From Marivirga sp963719535 (GTDB lineage Bacteria; Bacteroidota; Bacteroidia; Cytophagales; Cyclobacteriaceae), in contig CAVRCH010000003.1 in NCBI GenBank assembly GCA_963719535.1, forward strand, positions 62,001 to 126,000: a DNA stretch of 64,000 bases, read 5' to 3'. Positions within the stretch are counted from its first letter, which is position 1. Every line of letters starts with the position of its first letter. Shown here one piece after another: positions 17,666 through 27,285 of the stretch. A model generated the notes under the pieces. It was not told where the DNA came from. It searched no databases and saw only the letters and a list, made by a program, of their open reading frames with translations. The position numbers and the translations under genes were made by a program.

Positions 17666-18475
17666 CTAATTATTTTTTTTCCTCAAAGAAAAACCAATTA
17701 AAATAATACCTGCAACAATAAAAGGAGTACTCAACCATTGCCCCATATTAATAGCCATTCCTGCTTCAAAATCTGATTGATCAGCTTTTACAAATTCAAT
17801 GAAGAATCTGGCAATAAAGAAGGTGGTAAGCATCAAGCCTAAAATAAATCCATCTCTGACTTTTTCTTTTTTATCGATCAGGAATAATACTACGAAGATC
17901 AATAAATAGCAGATAGCCTCATACAATTGAGTAGGGTGCCTGGGTAAATTATCAATGGCCGTGAATACAAAAGCCCAGGGAACATTTGTGGCCTGACCAA
18001 TTATTTCCGAATTCATTAAGTTACCCAGCCTGATGCAAACAGCGGCTAAAGGAATTACTAAAGCTATGGTGTCTAACAGCCAAAGCTTTTTAATATGATA
18101 AACTCTGGCGAAAATAAGCAGGGCAATAGTAACACCTACACCACCTCCATGGCTTGCTAAACCCATGAAACCGGTAAACTCAAACTCCGAACTAAAACGA
18201 AAGGGGAGCAGTATTTCCAGTAAATGATTTTGATAATAATCCCAATCGTAAAAAATACAATGTGCTAATCTGGCACCTATCACAGTGGCGATCACTAAAT
18301 AAACTGCCAGGTTATCGAGTAATTTTAGGTCTAAATTCTCTCTTTTAAACCGCCATTTTACAAATTGGTAACCTAAAACAAAACCTAAACCGAATAAAAT
18401 GGAATACCAGCGGAGTTGATAAAATCCCAAATCCAACAAAGTGCCATCAGGGTTCCAAATAATATAATTGAGCAT
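17666..18475 (-). CDS. lgt: Prolipoprotein diacylglyceryl transferase
   Basis: A 269-residue inner-membrane enzyme with seven or so helices that moves diacylglycerol from phosphatidylglycerol to the lipobox Cys of prelipoproteins. Motifs: GARLAHCIFYDWDYY, GLASHGGGVGV, and the signature region RLGNLMNSEIIGQATNVPWA, followed by RHPTQLYEA. ATG 18475 gives MLNYIIWNPDG, as expected. Its substrates would include the lipoproteins encoded at 40052 and 51162. The 296 bp between it and uvrA hold nothing recognisable. Confidence 0.95.
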   Translation of the reverse strand: MLNYIIWNPDGTLLDLGFYQLRWYSILFGLGFVLGYQFVKWRFKRENLDLKLLDNLAVYLVIATVIGARLAHCIFYDWDYYQNHLLEILLPFRFSSEFEFTGFMGLASHGGGVGVTIALLIFARVYHIKKLWLLDTIALVIPLAAVCIRLGNLMNSEIIGQATNVPWAFVFTAIDNLPRHPTQLYEAICYLLIFVVLFLIDKKEKVRDGFILGLMLTTFFIARFFIEFVKADQSDFEAGMAINMGQWLSTPFIVAGIILIGFSLRKKNN

Positions 18476-18541
18476 GGAGTTTCAATGTAGATAAAAAGAC
18501 TAATTACAAACTAACGAAAATAAAACCTGAACGCCACGAAA

Positions 18542-19015
18542 TTACTTCTTAGAATTCAACTGAATTGGTCTATTGATACTTTCCTCCAGTGAAATAAAGG
18601 TTTCAGTACGCTCAATGCCTTCAATAGGCTGAATAAAATCATGCAGGATGTTTTTTAAATGTTCTGTGTCTTTGCACACTATTTTTACAAACATGGAATA
18701 GGCTCCGGTTGTGTAGTGACAATCTACAATTTCAGGAATAGCTTTAAGAGCAGTAACCACCTCATCATATAGCGAGCTTTTTTGAAGGTAAACTCCCAGG
18801 AAGGCCGTTACATCCATGCCTAGTTTGCCTAAATCTACCTGAAGCTGTGCATTTTTAATAAGACCCAGCTTTTCCATTTTACGCATACGTACATGTACTG
18901 TTCCAGGCGATACAAATACTTCTTCAGCCACTTCAGTAAAGGGACGTCTGGCATCGTGCATTAAAATATTAAGAATGGCTAAATCTGTATTGTCAAGTTG
19001 ATAATTATCCTCCAT
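18542..19015 (-). CDS. Lrp/AsnC-family transcriptional regulator
   Basis: A 157-residue regulator with an N-terminal winged helix-turn-helix (about 8-65, NILMHDARRPFTEVAEEVFVS and GTVHVRMRKMEKLGLI) and a C-terminal RAM/AsnC ligand domain (about 75-150). Lrp/AsnC proteins form octamers and sense amino acids. Its targets are unknown; it is 66 bp upstream of lgt in the same direction, and the two may be cotranscribed. Confidence 0.9.
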   Translation of the reverse strand: MEDNYQLDNTDLAILNILMHDARRPFTEVAEEVFVSPGTVHVRMRKMEKLGLIKNAQLQVDLGKLGMDVTAFLGVYLQKSSLYDEVVTALKAIPEIVDCHYTTGAYSMFVKIVCKDTEHLKNILHDFIQPIEGIERTETFISLEESINRPIQLNSKK

Positions 19016-19869
19016 TTTATACTGTTTGATTGCATTTAATGTAGCAAATATATTTATAAACTAAAGAGAATGCATGAGATTATGGAATTTATTAATTCTA
19101 ATGTAATAAAAAAGTAAGTTTCGATATATTGAATTTAGGTAATAGCCAATTTGCCTTGATGAACTTGTGCAAATTTTCCCACTGAGGCTCAAAGAATCCA
19201 AAGAAGAAAATTTTTAGTAATGTTCACTTTGGAAATAAGGTGGTTTATAATCAGCCTGCTAAATGCAAGATGACCTCTTTAAGATACTTCAATCGGTCTA
19301 TAATGACATTTACCTTTTCAAAAAAAGCAACTGGTTGACAGAGTATTAACCAGTTAAAGGTTCTACCGATTACGGTACAGGTAAAAATTTCCTGAGGTAG
19401 AAATGAAATTTTGCCTGCCAGCTGGGTCTGCCAGCCTTTTGCTGGGCTGGGAATGACGAGCTATTAATTAAGATTGGAGAATTATTAAGAAATAACAAAA
19501 AAAAAGAAAATTGTAACTGACTCGAACTCCCTCTCCTTTGGAGAGGGCTGGGGTGAGGTTTTAAATACAAATTGACAGAAAAATGTCCAAATTTCAACCA
19601 TTAACGGCATTAACATCATGAGCGAACTCCCTCTTTTTTCAAGATAGAGCCTGCTAGCCTTTGGCTGGGTTGAGTTATTTTAGAGACTAGGGGAGATGCT
19701 TTCAATAAGTAGGTAATAATAAAAACAACCGCCTTGAGGTACCGAGATCGGGGAATGTACTTTATAATTTTGCTGTCTTTTTGGGAGAGCAAGTAGCTTA
19801 GTAATAGTTGTTATAGCTTGAATTGGAAATAGATAAATAGCCTTCCATTTCAAACCTTGTAGAATTAAA
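19016..19869. other. Long non-coding gap with three intergenic repeats
   Basis: About 850 bp without a convincing gene; short frames here are translations of repeats. Contents: a GCC/GGC repeat at 19413-19450, a REP-like hairpin at 19525-19562, and another GCC-TTT-GGC element at 19647-19671. Confidence 0.55.
19525..19562. repeat. REP-like hairpin
   Basis: CCCTCTCC (19529-19536), TTT, GGAGAGGG (19540-19547), then CTGGGGTGAGG. The order hairpin plus GGGGTG tail resembles the pair near DUF559 at 4.3-4.4 kb, with a different arm and a 3-nt loop. Confidence 0.6.
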
Positions 19870-20133
19870 TTACCTATATAAATAAATGCCATTTGTATTG
19901 CCTTTACTCATTTTACAAGTCTGAACTCCTTGAGCAATAAAATTGAATAATATTTCTTTTGCTTCTTCTAAATCACAAATTTGGTAATGGATTTCTTCAT
20001 TCACCTCTAATAAAGTAATTCGCTGTAGCGAGGCAATACCTATTTTCCATTCGTTGGCAGGAACTTCACTCTGCTCAATAATGGTGCTTAATTTTTTTAT
20101 GATTGAAGTTTTATCGATGGTGGTAGAATGCAT
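19870..20133 (-). CDS. Small protein of unknown function
   Basis: An 87-residue frame from ATG 20133 (MHSTTIDKTS). It has an amphipathic N-terminal helix, a middle SLQRITLLEVNEEIHYQICDLEEA and no membrane segment or known motif. A TTG at 20187 could add 18 residues. I do not recognise a family. Codon use is ordinary, but the gap around it is rich in repeats, so it may be a remnant. Confidence 0.4.
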   Translation of the reverse strand: MHSTTIDKTSIIKKLSTIIEQSEVPANEWKIGIASLQRITLLEVNEEIHYQICDLEEAKEILFNFIAQGVQTCKMSKGNTNGIYLYR

Positions 20134-20375
20134 GGTTTTTTCGGTTTTTTGATATTGTAAAAATCCATCAAAAACCTGAGAGTACAAATTATTTAAAGAT
20201 ATTATCGTTAAAATGCAAAATATGTAATATAAGTATCCTATTTAAAGGGATGGAATCCAGAATCCTGAATGTAAGTTTTTACTAACTTGTGTAAATTTGT
20301 AGAAGGGAGGATATTTTAATTTCGATGTAACATAATTACAATCATGAAGATAATTTGATGAATTAAATTTTAAGC

Positions 20376-20400
20376 AAAAAAAAGAGGCTTAATCAGCCTC
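20376..20400 (-). terminator. Terminator of clpC that contains its stop codon
   Basis: On the minus strand GAGGCT (20400-20395) pairs with AGCCTC (20389-20384) and is followed by eight T. The TAA stop of clpC (20391-20389) lies in the loop and 3' arm, so the last codons make the terminator. Confidence 0.85.
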
Positions 20401-22953
20401 TTTTTTATTTTCTTTATTTTCAGGATTATCATCCTTTTTCTTTTTCTTCTGCTTTATAAAAAGCGTTTCACTTTTGCCGTCATGGTCTGCAATAATTGAA
20501 TCACCTACCTTAATATTTTCACTTAGTATCTCTTCAGCAACTAAATCTTCTAAATATTTTTGGATGGCTCTATTCAATGGTCTTGCACCGTATTGCTGAT
20601 CATAACCTTTTTCAGATAAGAAATCTTTGGCTTTTTCAGTCAATTCAATATCATAACCTAAAGACAACATTCTGTCAAATACTTTCTTTAAAGAAAGATC
20701 AATAATTTTGTGTAAATGCTCTCTTTCAAGGGTATTAAAGACAATCACATCATCTAATCTGTTCAAGAATTCAGGACTAAAGGCTTTCTTTAAAGCATTC
20801 TGAATGGTAGATTTCATAATTTCATTAGAACTGTTGGCTTTATCTGCTGTGGAAAAACCAATACCTGCTCCGAAATCTTTTAAATCACGTACTCCTATGT
20901 TAGAGGTCATGATAATAATAGTGTTTCTGAAATCCACTCTTCTTCCTAATCCATCAGTAAGGATACCATCATCCAATACTTGCAACAAGATATTGAACAC
21001 ATCAGGGTGCGCTTTTTCAATCTCATCCAAGAGCACTACAGAATAAGGTTTTCTTCTTACTTTTTCAGTCAGTTGACCACCTTCTTCATAACCAACATAT
21101 CCCGGAGGCGCTCCCACTAATCGTGAAACAGAGAATTTTTCCATGTATTCACTCATATCTATCCTGATTAAGGCATCTTCCTTATCGAATAAATATAATG
21201 AAAGCACTTTGGCCAATTCCGTTTTACCTACTCCGGTTGGACCTAGAAATACAAATGAACCAATAGGTTTTTTAGGATCTTTCAAGCCAATTCTTGTTCT
21301 CTGAATTGCTTTAGATAGCTTAGAGATTGCCTCATCCTGACCAATTACCTGCCCTTTCAGGTCATCTCCCATACCTTTAAGTTTTGCACCCTCGTTTTGG
21401 GCAACTCTTTTGGTAGGTACACCAGTCATCATGGCAATTACTTCAGCTACATTATCCTCCGTAACTTTATATCTCTTGGTTTTTGTTTCCTCTTCCCAGT
21501 TACGTTTGGCATTTTCTAATTCATCTAATAATTTCTTTTCAGAATCTCGTAATCGGGCTGCTTCTTCATACTTCTGGCTTCTTACCACAAGGTTCTTTTC
21601 CTTTTTCACATCTTCAATAGCACCCTCTAATCTTACGATATCATCTGGCACGTGAATATTGTTAATATGCACTCTTGCACCTGCTTCATCCATTACATCA
21701 ATGGCTTTATCAGGTAAAAATCTGTCAGAGATATACCTGTCACTTAATCTCACACATGCTTCTATCGCTTCTTTTGTGAAATTAACATTGTGGTGATCTT
21801 CGTATTTATCTTTAATGTTTTCCAAAATTTCCATGGTCTCTTCTACTGTAGTAGCATCAATCATTACCATTTGGAAACGTCTGGCCAATGCACCATCTTT
21901 CTCGATGTACTGACGGTATTCATCTAATGTGGTGGCACCAATACATTGAATTTCGCCTCTTGCTAGAGCAGGCTTGAACATATTGCTGGCATCTAAAGAA
22001 CCTGAAGCACCTCCGGCACCAACAATGGTGTGTAGCTCATCAATAAACAGAATCACATTGGGCGATTTTTCCAGCTCGTTCATTACAGCCTTCATTCGCT
22101 CTTCAAACTGACCACGGTATTTGGTACCAGCCACTAAAGAAGCTAAATCAAGTGTAACAACTCTTTTACCGAAAAGGACTCTCGATACTTTTCTTTGAAT
22201 AATTCTCAGTGCTAAACCTTCGGCAATAGCTGTTTTACCTACACCCGGTTCACCAATTAAAATCGGGTTGTTTTTCTTTCTTCTAGACAGGATTTGAGCA
22301 ACCCTTTCAATTTCTTTCTCACGACCCACAATTGGATCTAATTTATCATCTTCAGCCAATTTGGTTAAATCTCTACCAAAATTATCCAAAACAGGCGTTT
22401 TTGATTTTTCAGCTGTTTTGCTACCTGATCCACTGCCTGTATCTCTAGGCCCTCCACCAAATAGCTTGCCTGAATCCTCATCACTGTCATCTGTATCAGA
22501 AGATGCCATCGGGTTTTGTGTCTGATATTCGAGTAATTCCTTAATTACGTCATAATTTACGTCAAACTTATCCATTACCTGAGAGGCAATATTATCTTCG
22601 TCTCTTAAAATTGAAAGCAATAAATGCTCTGTACCTATTAGCTGGCTTTTAAATATCTTTGCCTCTAGATAAGTAATTTTTAATACTTTTTCAGACTGCT
22701 TAGTTAAAGGGATATTAGCCAGATTTTTAACGTTATTAGTAGCAGTACCGCGGGTGCTTCTTTCTAATTCTCCACGAAGCTCATCTAAGGAAATGCCCAG
22801 CTTTTTTAACAAACTGATAGCAACGCCTTCGCCTTCCCTCACCATGCCCAATAATAAATGCTCTGTACCTATATAATCGTGACCCAGACGCAATGCCTCT
22901 TCACGACTCAAAGAAATAACTTCTTTTACTCTATTTGAAAATTTTGCTTCCAT
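20389..22953 (-). CDS. clpC: ATP-dependent Clp protease ATPase subunit ClpC
   Basis: An 854-residue AAA+ unfoldase that feeds substrates to ClpP. Order: two Clp-N repeats (about 1-145), AAA1 with GEPGVGKTAIAEGLA and FIDELHTIVGAG, a middle coiled coil with a UvrB/C-like motif (about 410-460), and AAA2 with GPTGVGKTELAKVL and LLDEIEKAHPDVFN. The frame extends to 23019, but ATG 22953 (MEAKFSNRVKEV) is the start: it matches ClpC and is preceded by the purine-rich AGAGGAG, a rare clear ribosome binding site in this window. The tail is Lys-rich. The adaptor ClpS is encoded at 54.5 kb. Confidence 0.96.
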   Translation of the reverse strand: MEAKFSNRVKEVISLSREEALRLGHDYIGTEHLLLGMVREGEGVAISLLKKLGISLDELRGELERSTRGTATNNVKNLANIPLTKQSEKVLKITYLEAKIFKSQLIGTEHLLLSILRDEDNIASQVMDKFDVNYDVIKELLEYQTQNPMASSDTDDSDEDSGKLFGGGPRDTGSGSGSKTAEKSKTPVLDNFGRDLTKLAEDDKLDPIVGREKEIERVAQILSRRKKNNPILIGEPGVGKTAIAEGLALRIIQRKVSRVLFGKRVVTLDLASLVAGTKYRGQFEERMKAVMNELEKSPNVILFIDELHTIVGAGGASGSLDASNMFKPALARGEIQCIGATTLDEYRQYIEKDGALARRFQMVMIDATTVEETMEILENIKDKYEDHHNVNFTKEAIEACVRLSDRYISDRFLPDKAIDVMDEAGARVHINNIHVPDDIVRLEGAIEDVKKEKNLVVRSQKYEEAARLRDSEKKLLDELENAKRNWEEETKTKRYKVTEDNVAEVIAMMTGVPTKRVAQNEGAKLKGMGDDLKGQVIGQDEAISKLSKAIQRTRIGLKDPKKPIGSFVFLGPTGVGKTELAKVLSLYLFDKEDALIRIDMSEYMEKFSVSRLVGAPPGYVGYEEGGQLTEKVRRKPYSVVLLDEIEKAHPDVFNILLQVLDDGILTDGLGRRVDFRNTIIIMTSNIGVRDLKDFGAGIGFSTADKANSSNEIMKSTIQNALKKAFSPEFLNRLDDVIVFNTLEREHLHKIIDLSLKKVFDRMLSLGYDIELTEKAKDFLSEKGYDQQYGARPLNRAIQKYLEDLVAEEILSENIKVGDSIIADHDGKSETLFIKQKKKKKDDNPENKENKKEAD

Positions 22954-23253
22954 AATTCTTCTCCTCTGTATTTGTAATTCCAATGTAAAATCTAGCCAAA
23001 TAGGCCACATGGAAATCATATTCGTTATTTAATATAAATGTAGATTCTTCATCCCATTTATTTCAATGCTTTTTATGCTCTAAATTGTAAGCTATGTTAT
23101 GTTATAACTTAGATAACACAATGTAACAATATTAAAAACTAAATAAAAAAACTAAAGTTTTAATTTAAATAAATTTGATGCTATGTCGGTAATAATACTA
23201 TCCCAAACAGCTTTTTATTAGTCTCAAATTATTTAGTTTATAAAAGTATTAGT
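22954..23253. other. Promoter-side gap upstream of clpC and end of wbqC-like gene
   Basis: About 300 bp, very AT-rich. Apart from the ribosome binding site of clpC at about 22958-22968 I see no gene and no clear heat-shock operator. Confidence 0.4.
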
Positions 23254-23895
23254 TTAATAAAAAAGTTTACTAAAATTAGATTCTCTAATAATGCTTTCTG
23301 CATTAGGGCCTTCGTTCATCAATAAATCTATAATACTTAAATTTTTCTCAAAAGTGTTGCCAAAATTTTGATGATAAATCTTTGTTTCAAAATTATGAGC
23401 TATAAAACTTTTGTTTTTAGGTGTTATTAACGATCTGGCGTCAATAACGTTATTATTTAATTCTTTTTTATAGCTGTCAGTTTCTGTTATTTTTAATGGC
23501 AACCTAATGATTTTCAGACACCTTGTCAGTATATCTACATTAAAGTCCCAAAGGTAATTGTATTTTTTGTAGTAGAAAGGTTCAAATTCGTCCGCAAAGA
23601 ATTCATAAAATGGAGTTTTCCCATAACAGGTTTTTAAGGTTCTCCAGTGCTTAATCTGCCATGTTTGCTCATTATCAATTTTAATATCTTTGCTTCTAAT
23701 TTTTTTATTGGCACCAACTAAGGGTATTGTTAAGCTTTCTCTTTGTTGAGAGGATAAAATTTCACATCTATTCCTATAAGTTTGCTTTTCAAAGTTTTCA
23801 TTGGCTTCCAAAATTAGCATTTCAGCCTTATTAATTAAGCTAAAATAAGCTATAGAAGGTAGATATTGTAATTCGGCAATTACCTGGTTCATCAT
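23254..23895 (-). CDS. WbqC-like family protein
   Basis: A 213-residue protein of the WbqC family: ELQYLPSIAYFSLI at the N-terminus, RNRCEILSSQQRESLTIPL, then HWRTLKTCYGKTPFYEFFADEF, and LWDFNVDILTRCLKII. The family is named from an O-antigen locus and is thought to act in sugar or glycan metabolism, but no enzyme activity is established to my knowledge. It starts 32 bp after the Sua5-like gene on the same strand; co-transcription is likely. In Bacteroidota it is often found near lepB and dapB, which is not the case here. Confidence 0.8.
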   Translation of the reverse strand: MMNQVIAELQYLPSIAYFSLINKAEMLILEANENFEKQTYRNRCEILSSQQRESLTIPLVGANKKIRSKDIKIDNEQTWQIKHWRTLKTCYGKTPFYEFFADEFEPFYYKKYNYLWDFNVDILTRCLKIIRLPLKITETDSYKKELNNNVIDARSLITPKNKSFIAHNFETKIYHQNFGNTFEKNLSIIDLLMNEGPNAESIIRESNFSKLFY

Positions 23896-23927
23896 TGATT
23901 ATAAATGATTTCTTGAGAGGAAATATT

Positions 23928-24551
23928 TCAACTTATTAATTTGCCCAGACCTTCACGAATTACCTCAGCAGGCTCCATAGTACAGTCAACAACAGTAGAT
24001 GGCACGTTTTTCCCAAAGTCGCCATCAATCACTACATCTACTAAGTTTTTGAAAGCCTCATAAATTTCCTGAGGGTCCGTTGGGTACTCTACAATGTTAT
24101 CATCCTCCCTTATGGAGGTGGTAATTAGTGGGTTTCCCAGGTGCCTCACTATACTTAAAGGTATTTTGTTATCCGGTATTCTTATACCCACCGTTTTTTT
24201 ATTGGCGTTTACAATTTTAGGTACGTTACTGTTAGCAGGTAAAATGAAAGTGAAAGGACCAGGAAGGTTTTTTTTCATTAACTTAAAGGTTGGCGTGGAT
24301 AAATTTCTGACATAATCAGAAATATGGCTCATATCTTCACAAATAAAAGATAAATTTATTTTACCAGGTTTTATGCCTTTCACCCAGCACAATTTATCTA
24401 TTGCTTTTCTATTGGTTAAATCGCAGCCTAAGCCATAGATAGTATCTGTAGGATATATTATTACCGCACCGTTTTTTAACAAATCAACAATGTGCTTAAT
24501 TTTCCTCTCATCAGGGTTTTCTTCGTAAAGTTTAATAAATTCTGCAGCCAT
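23928..24551 (-). CDS. Sua5/YciO/YrdC family protein (threonylcarbamoyladenylate synthase-like)
   Basis: A 207-residue protein with the YrdC fold. The nucleotide-binding groove shows GAVIIYPTDTIYGLGCD, and later KKNLPGPFTFIL, KKTVGIRIPDN and GNPLITTS. YrdC/Sua5 makes L-threonylcarbamoyl-AMP for the t6A37 modification of tRNA; YciO relatives are related but of less clear function, and this one resembles YciO in length and in its C-terminus. The frame is open to 24608, but ATG 24551 (MAAEFIKLYEE) fits the family and has TAATATTG, a near -7 element, just upstream. Confidence 0.85.
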   Translation of the reverse strand: MAAEFIKLYEENPDERKIKHIVDLLKNGAVIIYPTDTIYGLGCDLTNRKAIDKLCWVKGIKPGKINLSFICEDMSHISDYVRNLSTPTFKLMKKNLPGPFTFILPANSNVPKIVNANKKTVGIRIPDNKIPLSIVRHLGNPLITTSIREDDNIVEYPTDPQEIYEAFKNLVDVVIDGDFGKNVPSTVVDCTMEPAEVIREGLGKLIS

Positions 24552-24830
24552 ATACAATATTAGTAAAATTGCAGGAAAAGGAAGGGCTATATTCATGCAA
24601 AAGCTCATTTATATTTTTTTAACTTAAAATGCCAGTTAATTTTTCTTTTACCAGTCAATAGGAATGGTTTGATGTAATAAAACGAGGCTAATTACTTTTC
24701 TTTGTTAAGTAATCCACAGTTTTTAAGGTGGCGTTAAAAACAAAATCAGTAAATTTGGGCTTTGATTTGAATAATTTGAAATTATTAGATTTTACCTATT
24801 GTTAATCCTTTCGATTGACTAAATCCATAT

Positions 24831-25865
24831 ATGAAAAGAAATAAATTTTTAGTAGCATTTGTAATTGTATTTTCTGTTCTAGTAGCAGGATTTGTATTTT
24901 ATTTTTATCAGGTTTTTTTTACTGAGAATATTTTGGTGGAAAAAGGCGACCAGACGATTTTGATTAGCGAGGAAATGACATTTAAAGATTTACAAGATGT
25001 GGTGTATAACCAGGGTATTGTAAATGATATGTTGTCTTTTAGCTTTGTGGCTAAAATTCTTGATTATCAGGAAAATATGAAGCCCGGTTTATATCTGCTA
25101 GAGAAAGATATGACCAATCTTCAGGCCATTAGGATGCTCAGAGCTGGTATTCAAACCCCCACCAGAGTTACTTTTAATAATGTGCGGTTAAAGTCTGAAT
25201 TGGCTAGCAAGATTACAACAAGATTACAGGCAGATTCTACTGAATTCCTTTCATTACTCAATAACGATTCCTTAATAAACAGTTATGGTTTTACAAATGA
25301 TAATATCATGACGATGTTTATTCCTAATACTTATGAAATGTACTACACTACTTCAGAAGAAGGGATTTTTGATAGAATGCATACTGAATATGAAAAATTT
25401 TGGACAGAAGAAAGAAAACAAAAAGCGAAAAAAATTGGGCTGAGCCCACAAAAGGTGAGTATTTTGGCCTCTATTGTGCAAGCTGAAAGTATTAAGGAGG
25501 ATGAAAGACCTAAAATTGCAGGTGTGTACCTAAACAGGCTGGAAAGAGGGATTGCATTGCAGGCAGATCCTGCTTTGGTTTATGCAATGGGTGATTTTAC
25601 GATTAAAAGGGTGCTTAATGTGCACAAGGAAGTAGAATCTCCCTATAATTTATATAAATATAGAGGCTTACCTCCAGGACCTATCAATTTGCCGGAAATC
25701 AATTCTATAGATGCTGTATTGAATGCAGAAAAGCATAAATATATTTATTTTTGCGCTAAGTCAGATTTTTCCGGTTACCATGCATTTGCTACGAATTTAG
25801 CTGAGCATAATAGAAATGCAAGAGAATATCAAAGCGCATTGAATAAAGCCAGAATTTACAAATAA
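24831..25865 (+). CDS. mltG: Endolytic peptidoglycan transglycosylase MltG
   Basis: A 344-residue protein anchored by one N-terminal membrane helix (about 5-30), with a LysM-like region and the YceG catalytic domain. The motif SIVQAESIKEDERPKIAGVYLNRL carries the catalytic Glu (about residue 217), and LQADPALVYAMGD and YNLYKYRGLPPGPI follow. MltG cleaves nascent glycan strands and so limits their length. The next gene starts 2 bp after its stop; a thioesterase and YihY gene complete the operon. Confidence 0.93.
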   Translation: MKRNKFLVAFVIVFSVLVAGFVFYFYQVFFTENILVEKGDQTILISEEMTFKDLQDVVYNQGIVNDMLSFSFVAKILDYQENMKPGLYLLEKDMTNLQAIRMLRAGIQTPTRVTFNNVRLKSELASKITTRLQADSTEFLSLLNNDSLINSYGFTNDNIMTMFIPNTYEMYYTTSEEGIFDRMHTEYEKFWTEERKQKAKKIGLSPQKVSILASIVQAESIKEDERPKIAGVYLNRLERGIALQADPALVYAMGDFTIKRVLNVHKEVESPYNLYKYRGLPPGPINLPEINSIDAVLNAEKHKYIYFCAKSDFSGYHAFATNLAEHNRNAREYQSALNKARIYK

Positions 25866-25867
25866 TT

Positions 25868-26278
25868 ATGTATCAATTTGAACATAAATTAAGAGTACGC
25901 TATGCAGAAACCGACCAGATGGGTTATTGCTATTATGGTAATTACTCTACTTATTATGAGGTTGCAAGGGTAGAAGCTATCAGAAGCCAGGGTTTAAGCT
26001 ATAAATTAATAGAGGAGCAAGGTGTTATTATGCCGGTGCTGGAAAATTGCTCTAAATATTTAAAGCCTGCACGGTATGATGATGAATTATTGATTAAATT
26101 AAGTATTTCAGAAAAGCCTGGTATTAAAATCAAATACCAATATGAGATATATAAGGAAGATGTTTTAATCCATAAAGGCTACACCATTTTGGTATTTGTA
26201 AATAAACTTACAGGGAAACCCTGCCAAATTCCCCCGATATTATCTGAGGTTTTAAATCCTTATTTTGATGAAGTTTAA
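25868..26278 (+). CDS. Acyl-CoA thioesterase, YbgC/4HBT hotdog family
   Basis: A 136-residue hotdog-fold protein: RVRYAETDQMGYCYYGNYSTYYEVARVEAIRS contains the Asp (YAETDQMG) and the YYGNY stretch of the 4-hydroxybenzoyl-CoA thioesterase class. It would hydrolyse acyl-CoA or acyl-ACP thioesters in the cytoplasm. It sits 2 bp behind mltG and its end overlaps the YihY gene by 11 bp, so all three are probably one transcript for envelope metabolism. Confidence 0.88.
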   Translation: MYQFEHKLRVRYAETDQMGYCYYGNYSTYYEVARVEAIRSQGLSYKLIEEQGVIMPVLENCSKYLKPARYDDELLIKLSISEKPGIKIKYQYEIYKEDVLIHKGYTILVFVNKLTGKPCQIPPILSEVLNPYFDEV

Positions 26279-27200
26279 ATATAAACGCATCATATTATCT
26301 ATTAACCCGGTCAGTAAGTTCCTTCGCTTTCTGAAGAGGACCAAATTGAAAAAAAGCGGGGTGTCGTATTTCAATTTATTACAAATTTTTATTGAAGAAG
26401 TAAGAGATCAAAACATTATTGAAAGAGCCAATAATGTAGCCTTTCATTTTACCTTGGCTATTTTCCCTGCTATCATTTTCTTATTCACTTTAATACCGGA
26501 ACTTCCTATAGATAATTTAACGGAGCAGGTGATGATGTTTTTGGAAGATACTATTCCGGGTTCTGTTTTTCAGGAAGTGGAAGTCACTATTGAAGATATC
26601 ATTTCCAAATCAAGAGGAGGTTTGCTCTCCATTGGTTTTATTTTAGCTTTATTTTTTGCTACCAATGGTACTACAGCTTTAATGAATTCTTTTAATAGAA
26701 CGTATAAGACAAAAGACAGCAGAGGCTTTATCAGGTCAAAACTGATAGCATTGGGACTTACTTTTTTATTAGCATTTGTTTTATTTTCTGCTATTGTATT
26801 ATTAATTGTAGCCCAGCAAGGAATTACCTTCTTGGAAAGCAAGGGGCTTTTTAATAGAGATCTTGAAATATATGTATTTATAATATTACGGTTTTTAGTG
26901 ATTTTCTTTTTATTTCAGATGGCCATTTCTCTTATTTATTATATTGCTCCTGCGGTAAAGGAAAAGTGGCATTTTTTTAATCCCGGTTCTATTTTAGCGA
27001 CTTTTCTATGCCTGGCAGCCTCCTTTGGTTTTTCCTTTTATATCAACAACTTCGGTACTTATAATAAGCTTTATGGTTCCATTGGGGCCTTGATAGCAAT
27101 TATGATATGGTTTTCATTTTTATCACTGTTTTTGATAGTTGGGCTTGAACTCAATGTGAGTTTGGATCATGCAAAAAACGGCAAAATGGTAAAAAATTAA
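26268..27200 (+). CDS. YihY/BrkB family membrane protein
   Basis: A 310-residue protein with six transmembrane helices of the YihY (formerly RNase BN, BrkB) family: NVAFHFTLAIFPAIIFLFTLIP, LFFATNGTTALMNSFNRTY and KLYGSIGALIAIMIWFSFLSLFLIVGLELN. The function is not established; membership in ribonuclease BN was an error. ATG 26268 is preferred over TTG 26265. It is the last gene before the accessory island. Confidence 0.88.
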   Translation: MKFKYKRIILSINPVSKFLRFLKRTKLKKSGVSYFNLLQIFIEEVRDQNIIERANNVAFHFTLAIFPAIIFLFTLIPELPIDNLTEQVMMFLEDTIPGSVFQEVEVTIEDIISKSRGGLLSIGFILALFFATNGTTALMNSFNRTYKTKDSRGFIRSKLIALGLTFLLAFVLFSAIVLLIVAQQGITFLESKGLFNRDLEIYVFIILRFLVIFFLFQMAISLIYYIAPAVKEKWHFFNPGSILATFLCLAASFGFSFYINNFGTYNKLYGSIGALIAIMIWFSFLSLFLIVGLELNVSLDHAKNGKMVKN

Positions 27201-27217
27201 ATTTTCATAAATTTTAT

Positions 27218-27247
27218 TTGCTAGCTAATTTATTTCCCATACATTTG
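27218..27247 (+). promoter_or_regulatory. Promoter of the tRNA-Ser locus
   Basis: TTG (27218-27220), 19 nt, TACATTTG (27240-27247) is a full match to the Bacteroidota consensus. The degenerate tRNA-Ser copy begins about 31 nt after the expected start site. The intact tRNA-Ser lies 410 nt downstream, behind a GIY-YIG gene. Confidence 0.75.
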
Positions 27248-27285
27248 CATTCCAATTCGGAAAAGGATTCTGGATTTTGTTTAAT

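Noticed and set aside
19370..19892. Two short minus-strand reading frames (75 and 70 codons)
   Set aside because: They translate intergenic repeats (PHPSPLQRRG and similar) and have no promoter or conserved features.
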